A DNA stretch of 64,000 bases, taken from Quadrisphaera granulorum (GTDB lineage Bacteria > Actinomycetota > Actinomycetes > Actinomycetales > Quadrisphaeraceae). Below are positions 57,666 to 64,000 of the stretch, one piece after another (the stretch's first letter is position 1; each line of letters starts with the position of its first letter). Below the pieces are notes generated by a model that saw only the letters and a list, made by a program, of their open reading frames with translations, was not told the DNA's origin and did not search any database. The stretch covers positions 41,507 through 105,506 of the forward strand of contig NZ_QGDQ01000019.1 in assembly GCF_003149145.1 (NCBI RefSeq). The letters run 5' to 3'. The position numbers were made by a program, and so were the translations under genes.

Positions 57666-57714
57666 GCCGGGCGCCGCTTGTGGCCTCCTCTCCTGCCGGA
57701 GACCGCCGCTACTC

Positions 57715-57763
57715 GCCAAGAGGCCGTCAGGTTCACAAAATCGGAACCTGACGGCCTCTTGGC
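57715..57763. terminator. Strong intrinsic terminator after flagellin 2
   Basis: A perfect 20-bp stem pairs 57715-57734 with 57744-57763 around a 9-base A-rich loop. It lies about 50 bases after the flagellin stop and is symmetric enough to act in both directions. Confidence 0.88.
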
Positions 57764-58389
57764 GTCCCCGGCAGATGAGCGAGCCTGGCAGTTGTCGCTG
57801 ACGTCGAAATGCCGGCGGCCGAGCACGAGTTCGCGCAGGCGGGCGGACGAGCGCTGTAGGTCGACGCCGCCGGCCCCGATCAGCTGAAGCACCTCGTGCA
57901 CAGAGCGCCGGACGCGCTGGGTCTTCATCGACGTCGGAGTGCTCGACATGCAACTGGGCGCGCCGTGGGGAAGTACCCCGCAGGAGTGACGGCTCGACGT
58001 CAACGGCTCCGGGCGCTTACTCCTAGCTACCGCCGGCTGGGCGAGGGCCGCGTACGTGGTCGTCGCTGCACCCAGGGCGGGACTCGCAGGCTCCCCTTGT
58101 GCCGTGTGGCCTGCGACCGGTGGGCCCACAGGACTTCCACGATCTCTTCCGGTGCGTCAGTCCCGGGTATGCTCCGCGACCCCTGGAGACGTGCAGCGAG
58201 GTGAGGCTGCCCCAGCTCCAGAAGCCACCCTACCTAGCATCATGATCACGCCAGGGCACAGTGACGATGAGACCTGGGGTTCAGGCAGACAGCGTCGGGT
58301 GACGTCTCCGAGGGTGGCCGTTTAGCGCTGCGGTCAGCTCAGGGCTGAAGGGGCGCAAGCAGACCGACACGCACACCGACACGGACGAC
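57764..58389. other. Stretch without a supported gene
   Basis: Open frames exist on both strands, but none has a ribosome-binding site or a recognisable product. A minus-strand stretch near 57800-57950 (VHEVLQLIGAGGVDLQRSSARLRELVLGRRHFDVS) looks protein-like but has no credible start, so it may be gene debris. Flanking DNA is accessory in character. Confidence 0.4.
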
Positions 58390-59313
58390 ATGATTCGCGA
58401 GAACTCCCCCGCTGCTGTCGGCTTTCCCGTCACAGGAGCCCGACCTGGCGTGCTGCAACTGCTCCCGGTCCGCTTCGGCATCTGGGGCGGCATCACCGTT
58501 CTCGCCGCCGTGGTGGCCATGCTCGCCGCCTCGGAAGGCCCCACCGATTGGCGTCTTCTCATCGCGACGACGGGCCTCGGGGTGGCTGTCGTCACCACGC
58601 TCTGCACGTGGTCGTCCCGTCGCAAGGAGGCAGACCATCAGCACCTGAGCAAGGCGGTGGCCGATCTCGTGAACGCTTGGAACGTGCTGCGGACATCCAC
58701 GGGCATCACTGCCGCCATCGAGAGCAACCTCGTTCTGCTTCGCCAAGAGGACCGCGTGGCTCAACTTGGGACCAGGAGAATCGACAAGGTTGACGCCCAG
58801 CTGCGCCAGGTGACGGCACTCGACCGACCCGCCAGCCCGAAGAATCTGGAGAGCTGGCTCGAACGGCGCTACGACACCGTCGCCGAGCGCAACAAGCAGC
58901 TCATCGAGCTGGTGACGAACACCGAAGACCGGTGGCGGCTACGAGCCCAGGCGACAGCCGACGCGCACCCGTCACTCATGGAGGCCTACTCCGACTGGGA
59001 CCGCGCGGCGCAGACGTGTCGGGCCGCGGCATCTCGATGGCCCTCACTTGTCCAGTGCGTCGAGCTCACCGAGTACCACGTCCGAGCGTGGTGGGTCTAC
59101 GCCGTCAACGACCCGCGCTACTGGGAGTCGGACGAGGGCATGCGTCAGGAACGCCGACGCTGGCACAACGAGGCCAAGGCGCGTGTTCTCGCTCTGCAAG
59201 ACATCGTCGTGTGCCGTGACCTCGGCATGCACCCGATGCGTCATGCCCTAGCCAGGACGACGCCGGGGACCGAAACGCTCAACGCGATCGACCGCTCCAA
59301 CGCGATGATTTGA
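58390..59313 (+). CDS. Hypothetical membrane protein with two N-terminal helices
   Basis: The 307-residue protein has two membrane segments (about 35-52 and 57-76) and a soluble helical C-terminal domain (about 80-300), with WLERRYDTVAERNKQLIELV and a conserved-looking Trp-rich stretch (YHVRAWWVYAVNDPRYWESDEGMRQERRRWHNEAKARVLALQDI). I recognise no family. The start is ATG 58390; upstream bases give no strong ribosome-binding site. It lies alone between unrelated DNA. Confidence 0.6.
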   Translation: MIRENSPAAVGFPVTGARPGVLQLLPVRFGIWGGITVLAAVVAMLAASEGPTDWRLLIATTGLGVAVVTTLCTWSSRRKEADHQHLSKAVADLVNAWNVLRTSTGITAAIESNLVLLRQEDRVAQLGTRRIDKVDAQLRQVTALDRPASPKNLESWLERRYDTVAERNKQLIELVTNTEDRWRLRAQATADAHPSLMEAYSDWDRAAQTCRAAASRWPSLVQCVELTEYHVRAWWVYAVNDPRYWESDEGMRQERRRWHNEAKARVLALQDIVVCRDLGMHPMRHALARTTPGTETLNAIDRSNAMI

Positions 59314-59328
59314 CGGGCCTGGGATCGA

Positions 59329-59640
59329 TCGTCGCCCTGCCTTCACCCCGGCGGGGTGCCCCAGGTGGGCGACCATGTAGGAGGGGAGCGCAGCTGGTCG
59401 CGGGCGGCGTCCTCATCGGAGACAGCGCGGTTGAGCAGATGCTGGACTGCCGTGGGAGTCGGCCTCACCGGCGTGTTCGGCCAGCGTCCAGGCGTTCTTG
59501 GTCGGCAGCTCCGCGCTCAGGGCGGCGTGACCTGCGGGATCCGGGTGCGCGTCTCGACCCTGGCTGCGCAGGAGCCGATGCGCTCACCGACGTCGAGCAA
59601 GTGCCGGGCGTACTCCAGGGCTCCTACGCTGGACATGCGG
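59329..59640 (-). pseudogene. IS701-family transposase remnant, N-terminal part
   Basis: Read on the minus strand in shifting frames, the DNA gives ARVETRTRI, then ELPTKNAWTLAEHAGEAD, then TAVQHLLNRAVSDEDAARDQLRS, then YMVAHLGHPAGV. This is the conserved order of the N-terminal part of IS701-type transposases. At least two frameshifts interrupt it, and the catalytic domain is missing. The remnant shows that this stretch is a decayed insertion site. No terminal repeats were found. Confidence 0.68.
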
Positions 59641-59943
59641 CCGTCGCGTTCTCGTTGTTAGTCCACACACCTACCGATGCTGTCGCGGCGGCCGTTCCTC
59701 CTGGTCACCGGGTCCCACGCTCAGTCACGAACTGCGGCTGCAGTACAGAGCACAGCATCGCACGGCCGCGGAGGGGCGCTCTGCGCGTCGAGATCAGGAC
59801 AGCGCCGGCCGCAACCACGCCAGCCGGGCGTCGGCTGCGGCAAGGTCGGCCAGCGACGCGTCGAAGCTCGCGTCGTCGTCCAGACCCAACCAGTCCCGGG
59901 CGTCGATGTGCCGCGAATCGCTAGGGTCCACCGCGACCTGCCG

Positions 59944-61437
59944 ATGGGCGCTCCCGCTACTACTTTCGGAACAGTGCTGCGAGACCCGATCACCGTCCTC
60001 GTCGAAGACACCGTCGCCGCCCACCCCGATACCTGCGCCGACTGCCTCGGCAGATTGCTGCACGGCCGGCGCCAGTACCTGCCGGCTTCCCCGCCGACCC
60101 GGTGGAAGGCCGGTGACGTCCGCGCCGTCCTGCTGGACATGGCACCCGCGCGAATCACCGACCCCTGCGACCTGCCCGCCCACGCGGCGCCGGCCCTGGA
60201 GGCGCTGCTCGACCTTCTGGAGAGCACCGGTCGGCTACACCCCGGTAGCGCCAAGCCGGCGACACTGCGCCGCGAACTGAACCAGGCCGCGCCCTTGGCG
60301 CCCGATGCACTGGCTGACCGGCGCCGCTGGCGTCTGGCCAAGACCCTCTACGCGCAGATGCTCGCCGAAGGTGTCGACATCGCCGACGACGACGCCTGCG
60401 AGGCGTGGGCCGAGGAGTTCTCCGAGCGCGACGATGACGCGCGCGCCGTCGTCCTGAAACACCTTGCCGCCAGCGACCCGAGCGTGCTGCGGGCCAGGTT
60501 CATCGCCCGCAACGGCCAAGCGGCTGCCCTCGACCCTGACGATCCCCGGAACATCGGCCTCACCGCCAGTGCAGTCATCGGCGGCCCTTCGGCCACCGAT
60601 GACGAGCCGACTGAGCCGTACCCGACGGTGCCACTGCCGTCACGGGCGGAGGCGGCCGACGCGGCGCGCCAGTCGCCGATGCTGGCGACGCTCGTCTCGG
60701 TGAGCCAGTTCCTCGTCGGAAGGAAGACCACCAAGGACGGCGAGCCGGTACCCGCCGACGTCGAGTTGCTCTCCCTCATGACCGGAGAAGCTGAACACGG
60801 TGAACGCCTGCGCCATCTGCGGGATGCGCCGCTCACGGCCGAGCTTCTGCGCACCGCGGAGCTGGTGGAACTCATCGCTCCCGGCATGACGGGCTGGTTG
60901 CCCGGGCACCGCCTGCCACCCCTCCGCGACGACGCCATCGAGCCGAACCTGGCTGACCTGTCCGACGACGAGGTGCTCGAGCTGTGGCAGGCCACCTTCA
61001 CGGTGACCGAGCGCATGGTGGCCGCGCGTGACAGCGGCAGCGATGAGACGACGTGGCGCAGCAACCTCATGCCCGAGGTGACCGTCACGCTCTACCGGTG
61101 TGCCGGCGGACAGGGAACCCCAGTAGCCATCGACACCCTGGCACGCGCCGCGGCGCTCACCAGCGCTCCGCCCGCACCGCCCACCGTCCCGGGCGGCGGA
61201 GACCTCGCGGACATGGCGGCACAGATGCACGAGCTGATGATCGAAGCCAGGACGGTCATGGTGTTGGAGCAGGTCGCCGTGCTGGAGTTTCTCGGTGCGC
61301 TGGTCCTTGACGACGACGCAGCGGCCGACGTCCCCACTCATCGAGCCATCGACCTCCACCGCAGCGAGCGTCGAGCGTCACTGACCCCGCTGGGACTCTG
61401 GGCCGTCCACGCCCAGCTCCAGCGCGCGGTGACGTGA
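59944..61437 (+). CDS. Conserved-looking hypothetical protein
   Basis: The 497-residue soluble protein has no signal peptide or membrane segment. Near its N-terminus is a pair of cysteines (HPDTCADCLGRLLHGRRQYLPASPPTRWKAGDVRAVLLDMAPARI), and the middle region is acidic and helical (DEPTEPYPTVPLPSR, ELLRTAELVELIAPGMTGWLPGHRLPPLRDDAIEPNLADLSDDEVLELW). I do not recognise the family. ATG 59944 begins the part with sensible composition; the frame is open further upstream without protein-like content. It precedes the antitoxin/PIN pair by 149 bases. Confidence 0.65.
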   Translation: MGAPATTFGTVLRDPITVLVEDTVAAHPDTCADCLGRLLHGRRQYLPASPPTRWKAGDVRAVLLDMAPARITDPCDLPAHAAPALEALLDLLESTGRLHPGSAKPATLRRELNQAAPLAPDALADRRRWRLAKTLYAQMLAEGVDIADDDACEAWAEEFSERDDDARAVVLKHLAASDPSVLRARFIARNGQAAALDPDDPRNIGLTASAVIGGPSATDDEPTEPYPTVPLPSRAEAADAARQSPMLATLVSVSQFLVGRKTTKDGEPVPADVELLSLMTGEAEHGERLRHLRDAPLTAELLRTAELVELIAPGMTGWLPGHRLPPLRDDAIEPNLADLSDDEVLELWQATFTVTERMVAARDSGSDETTWRSNLMPEVTVTLYRCAGGQGTPVAIDTLARAAALTSAPPAPPTVPGGGDLADMAAQMHELMIEARTVMVLEQVAVLEFLGALVLDDDAAADVPTHRAIDLHRSERRASLTPLGLWAVHAQLQRAVT

Positions 61438-61586
61438 GCGTCGCCACAGGTGCCGGTTGGGCTCACGGGCGACGTCGTCGGGGGTGCCGATCTGGTGGGG
61501 GCAGCCTGCGCGTCATCGCGCCGCAAACCTCCCCCAACAGGATCACTTGATACAGTTGTTGCACCTGGAGCAGATGGAGATGCGGC

Positions 61587-61970
61587 ATGACTGACGTACT
61601 GATGCGCGACGCGGATGCACTGCATCGCGCCCTCGAAGGCGCGGGGGACGAGGTCAAGGTCAGCGTCTCGCGGGCGACCGCGGAATGGCTGGCTGACATC
61701 GTGGACGCACGCTCACGCGGCCAGCGCATCGTCGTGACGCAAGGCCGGGCTGAAGTCACTCCCGCCGAGGCAGCAGCACTACTGGGCGTCTCGCGCCCCC
61801 AGGTCCGCAAGTTCATGGACGAAGGCAAGCTGGGCTTCCGCATGGTCGGCGCACACCACCGCATCCCCCTGGAATCCATCGAGGCATTTCGGGCGTGGGA
61901 GCGGGAGCAGATGACGAGGGGCATGGAGGCGGTGTCCCAGCTGCAGAACGAGCTGGGCCTCTCCCATTGA
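61587..61970 (+). CDS. Excisionase-type antitoxin of a PIN-toxin pair
   Basis: The 127-residue protein has an N-terminal helical part and a MerR-like helix-turn-helix (VTPAEAAALLGVSRPQVRKFMDEGKLGFRMVGAHHRIPLESIEAFRAWEREQ, about 57-108). This is the form seen in actinobacterial antitoxins encoded before PIN-domain toxins. It should bind its own promoter and the toxin. Originally its stop overlapped the toxin start (TTGA), but an IS66-type element now lies 14 bases after the stop, so the pair is broken. The antitoxin itself looks intact. Confidence 0.82.
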   Translation: MTDVLMRDADALHRALEGAGDEVKVSVSRATAEWLADIVDARSRGQRIVVTQGRAEVTPAEAAALLGVSRPQVRKFMDEGKLGFRMVGAHHRIPLESIEAFRAWEREQMTRGMEAVSQLQNELGLSH

Positions 61971-61976
61971 CCTCTG

Positions 61977-61984
61977 TCGGCGGC
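61977..61984. repeat. Left 8-bp target duplication of the IS66-type element
   Basis: TCGGCGGC at 61977-61984 is repeated exactly at 63653-63660, directly outside the element's ends. Eight bases is the size expected for IS66-family insertion. Confidence 0.9.
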
Positions 61985-61992
61985 GTAGCTAT

Positions 61993-63564
61993 TCAGGTGG
62001 TGGCCAGCTCAGGGATCCAGACGCGGCCGGTGAACAGCTCCCGTAGCACCTCCAGCGATGCCCGGCCCTGACGCTGGGCCGTCAGCAGGTAGGAACGGAT
62101 CGCGACGAACACCTCCGCGCCCTTGAGAGTGCGCAGGCACCCGGAGACCTTCTCCCGCAACCGCACACCACGAAGATCACGCTCGGCTTGGTTGTTGGTG
62201 AACGGCACGGTGAGGTCGACCGCGAACCGCAGGTAAGCCTCCCGCTCCCGCTCGATGCGCAGTAGCAGGTTCACCGCCTTCGGCCTCTTCTTCGCTCCCG
62301 GCCACCCACCGGGTGGGGCCGGGTTCTGCTGATGCCCCAGGGTGAGGATCTTCTCGAAGGTGGCGACCCTGGCCGCCAGCACCGCCTCATCCAGCTGCTC
62401 CTGCCCGTCGCGGCGGGCTTGGCGGGCTTCGCCGCTGAGGGCTTCCAGGAAGTGCAGCATCTTGCCCGCCCACGACTGCGAGCCGGCTTCGGTGGTGCAC
62501 CCCGGTGCGGCGTCCACCACCGCGCGCAGCTCCCGGACCACGTGCGCCCCGCACAGGGCGTGCACCGATGCGTAGGACAGGTACGGCCCCCAGGCATCGG
62601 TGACCAGCACCGCCTCTTCGCGCAGGTGGTTGATGACCCCGGTCCGCTCGATGGCGACCTTCCCGCGCTTGCCCTTCCCGGTGTGCACGCTGAGCAGCAC
62701 CAACGCCAGCGTGCACGCCACGTGCACCCACGCCAACGCCCCCGCTGTGCGCAGCCCGGTCTCATCGGCATGCAGCACATCGGCGTCACGCAGCTGGGCC
62801 GCGACGACGTCCAGGAACCCGCCGTCTTCGGCCAGGGCGTCCCCGGCCTGGGCCACCCATGCATTCACCGACCCCGCGCTGACCGGCGCACCCAGCAACG
62901 CGCCCATCACCACCGCAGCCCGAGCGATCGGCAGGAAATGCTCACTGACCAGCCACGTCACACTCGCCCTGACCCGCGGGCCGTACTGCGCCGGGGCGGC
63001 GACCCCCGCTGCCACCCCATCGGCGACACCGGCGGTGGTACGCACCCCGCAGACACAGCGGCACGTCACGATCCGGTGCTCGGTGCACTCCAGGGCCACG
63101 TCCTCGGGCAGGTCGAACACCTGCCGGCGCGCGAAGGAAGCCACCTCCGCGCCTGCCAGCGAAGCTTGGCAGCCCGAGCAGATGGCGGGGCGGTGAGTGA
63201 TGACGACGTCGGGGTCATCGACCTGACACAGCGCGGCGCCTTCATGGCCAGCCTGCCCACCAGGCTTGCGACCACTCTTGACCCGCCGCGACGTCGGCGA
63301 CGGGGTCGGGGGCTTCTTGTACCCATCCGAAGACGGCGGCTTGGAGGACGTCCTCGAGGTAGCCGAGGCGGCAGCGAGCTTGGCGGACAGCTCAGCGATC
63401 TTCGCGTCCTGCTCAGCGATCCGCGCCGTCAACGCCGCGACCTGCTCGGACAGCATCACCACCAGGTCCACCAGCTCCTCACGAGAAGCTGAGGCCAACG
63501 CGGAGCGGTCCACGGGCAGCACGAGACAACCGTTCTGTGCGGGGAAGGTCACAGCCCACCGCAA
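61993..63564 (-). CDS. tnp: IS66-family transposase
   Basis: The 523-residue protein has an N-terminal coiled coil (ASREELVDLVVMLSEQVAALTARIAEQDAKIAELSAKLA), the Lys/Ser-rich SSKPPSSDGYKKP, a zinc-binding CSGC...CRCVCG region and the DDE domain: DVLHADETGLRTAG (first Asp), AVLVTDAWGPYL (second Asp) and FTNNQAERDLRGVRLREKVSG (Glu). All three acidic residues are present, so the enzyme is probably active. The stop lies 8 bases from the element's left end. The start is TTG 63564 or GTG 63552; a perfect hairpin at 63555-63572 covers the start. Confidence 0.93.
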   Translation of the reverse strand: MRWAVTFPAQNGCLVLPVDRSALASASREELVDLVVMLSEQVAALTARIAEQDAKIAELSAKLAAASATSRTSSKPPSSDGYKKPPTPSPTSRRVKSGRKPGGQAGHEGAALCQVDDPDVVITHRPAICSGCQASLAGAEVASFARRQVFDLPEDVALECTEHRIVTCRCVCGVRTTAGVADGVAAGVAAPAQYGPRVRASVTWLVSEHFLPIARAAVVMGALLGAPVSAGSVNAWVAQAGDALAEDGGFLDVVAAQLRDADVLHADETGLRTAGALAWVHVACTLALVLLSVHTGKGKRGKVAIERTGVINHLREEAVLVTDAWGPYLSYASVHALCGAHVVRELRAVVDAAPGCTTEAGSQSWAGKMLHFLEALSGEARQARRDGQEQLDEAVLAARVATFEKILTLGHQQNPAPPGGWPGAKKRPKAVNLLLRIEREREAYLRFAVDLTVPFTNNQAERDLRGVRLREKVSGCLRTLKGAEVFVAIRSYLLTAQRQGRASLEVLRELFTGRVWIPELATT

Positions 63565-63572
63565 GCGGTGGG
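63555..63572. promoter_or_regulatory. Hairpin at the transposase start
   Basis: CCCACCGC (63555-63562) and GCGGTGGG (63565-63572) form a perfect 8-bp stem with a 2-base loop across the transposase start. Such structures can mask the ribosome-binding site in transcripts entering from outside. On the plus strand it overlaps the new GTG of the toxin frame. Confidence 0.4.
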
Positions 63573-63936
63573 AGGACCAGCCTCACCTGCACCGACGGCC
63601 GCTGGCAACCCCTACAACGACACCAAGATCACCGAGGTACCTGAACAGCTACTCGGCGGCAACGAGCGCGCGCCGATTCGCGTCATCCTCGCGGACGCCA
63701 ACGTTCTTTACTCCCGCGTCCTTCGGGACTACCTGCTGTACGCGGCGACAGGGGGCCTGCTGGAAATCCGCTGGAGCGCGGCGATCCTGGCGGAGGTCAT
63801 CGAACACCTCGCAGAGAACATCGCCGGGTTCGATGCGACAGCCGGCGCCCGGCTACTCGCCGCGATGAACGGCGCTTTCCCCGCGGCCGAGGTCGAGCTC
63901 GACAGTGAGCCTTTGCCACTAGCGCGTCGGCGGTGA
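63568..63936 (+). pseudogene. PIN-domain toxin, disrupted at the 5' end and possibly truncated
   Basis: From position 63661 the frame gives NERAPIRVILADANVLYSRVLRDYLLYAATGGLLEIRWSAAILAEVIEHLAENIAGFDATAGARLLAAMNGAFPAAEVELD, the N-terminal half of a PIN-domain nuclease with the first catalytic Asp in LADANVL and the Glu in ILAEVIEHL. The original start was TTG at 61967, overlapping the antitoxin stop. The IS66-type element separated it and now supplies an in-frame GTG and 28 foreign codons. The frame stops at 63936, before the C-terminal acidic residues of the family (usual length about 180), so the toxin is probably inactive. Confidence 0.8.
63653..63660. repeat. Right 8-bp target duplication of the IS66-type element
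   Basis: TCGGCGGC matches 61977-61984. Removing the element and one copy restores TTG-ACC-TCT-GTC-GGC-GGC-AAC-GAG, an in-frame toxin start. Confidence 0.9.
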
Positions 63937-64000
63937 CGCTGCGTGACCTTGGGTTGCGAGTCGAGGGTGGGACCCCGAAGGATGGATCGGTCCGCTCAAA

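Larger units (their letters stand above)
61985..63652. mobile_element. Complete IS66-family insertion sequence (1668 bp)
   Basis: The element starts GTAGCTATTCAGGT (61985-61998) and ends with the complement of GTAGCTGTTCAGGT (63639-63652), giving inverted ends that match at 13 of 14 positions. It is flanked by TCGGCGGC on both sides. It contains one transposase gene, minus strand, without the small tnpA/tnpB genes of classical IS66, as in the ISBst12-like group. Clean ends and duplication mark a recent insertion. It split an antitoxin/toxin operon. Confidence 0.92.

Noticed and set aside
57389..58129. Minus-strand frame opposite the end of flagellin 2
   Set aside because: Part is the antisense of flagellin and of the terminator stem; the remaining protein-like piece has no start or ribosome-binding site.
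58236..58255. CATGATCACG near 58245 as another copy of the CCATGATCACGG element
   Set aside because: It matches only the central 10 bases and has no paired arm.
59794..59930. Protein-like minus-strand tail (WLGLDDDASFDASLADLAAADARLAWLRPALS)
   Set aside because: The composition suggests a real C-terminus, but the upstream part is antisense to the 59944 gene and no start is credible; possibly gene debris.
63594..63630. GTAGGGGTTGCCAG-type sequence as the right end of the IS66-type element
   Set aside because: It pairs poorly with the left end and lacks a matching target duplication; the end at 63652 fits both.

Overview
The window is high-GC DNA with heavy use of GTG starts and 4-base ATGA/GTGA gene overlaps. 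It looks like a motile actinobacterium. LCP cell-wall proteins, a YbdK-type ligase, a MAB_1171c-type membrane protein and a full flagellar locus fit a Kineococcus/Quadrisphaera-like (Kineosporiales) organism, but that placement is inference from gene content only.

Layout. 1-5823: the end of an integrative element lying against a tRNA-Arg(ACG) gene, carrying a PAP2-like membrane protein, a DUF6545-type membrane protein, an ImmA/IrrE protease, an XRE regulator, a secreted ARB_07466-domain protein, an excisionase and a tyrosine integrase. 5824-13820: chromosomal genes (tRNA-Arg, lipoprotein, tRNA-Ser, two tandem LCP proteins, a PfpI-type protein, a small membrane protein and a YbdK-type ligase). 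13786-43630, minus strand: a nearly complete flagellar locus running from flagellin and cap through basal body, hook, motor and export gate to flhF-like, pilZ and csrA. 43631-54768: a flagellin-modification island with two glycosyltransferases, an N-acyltransferase, an oxidoreductase, an aminotransferase, a methyltransferase, a CDP-glycerol-type polyol-phosphate transferase and an IspD-SDR fusion of the CDP-ribitol type. 54840-57763: an ISAs1 remnant, a small hypothetical gene and a second flagellin in the opposite orientation. 57764-64000: accessory and decaying DNA with an IS701-type remnant, two unknown proteins, and an antitoxin/PIN-toxin pair split by a complete IS66-type element with intact terminal repeats and target duplication.

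How it works together. A recurring motif, CTCA(A)-N16/17-GCCGATGA, lies upstream of flgB, flbD, fliM, both flagellins, the first glycosyltransferase, the polyol-phosphate transferase and the IspD-SDR gene, with a weaker form before flhA. It reads as a FliA-type sigma-factor promoter and ties the modification genes to flagellar assembly. At four of these genes the start codon begins only 7-8 bases after the -10 box, so those messages are probably leaderless. Both flagellin leaders instead carry a short hairpin with GGA in the loop plus a second GGA in the ribosome-binding site, the usual arrangement of a CsrA target, and csrA is the last gene of the flagellar locus.

The most interesting structure is the 12.8-kb modification island itself. 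It is bounded by two divergently placed flagellin genes whose 5' ends form a perfect 182-bp inverted repeat. The island combines amino-sugar genes with a CDP-polyol pathway, which suggests flagellin decorated with polyol phosphate. The locus also has an FlhF homologue that lacks the GTPase P-loop. flgK, flgL, flgG, fliA, flgM and fliW are not in this window.
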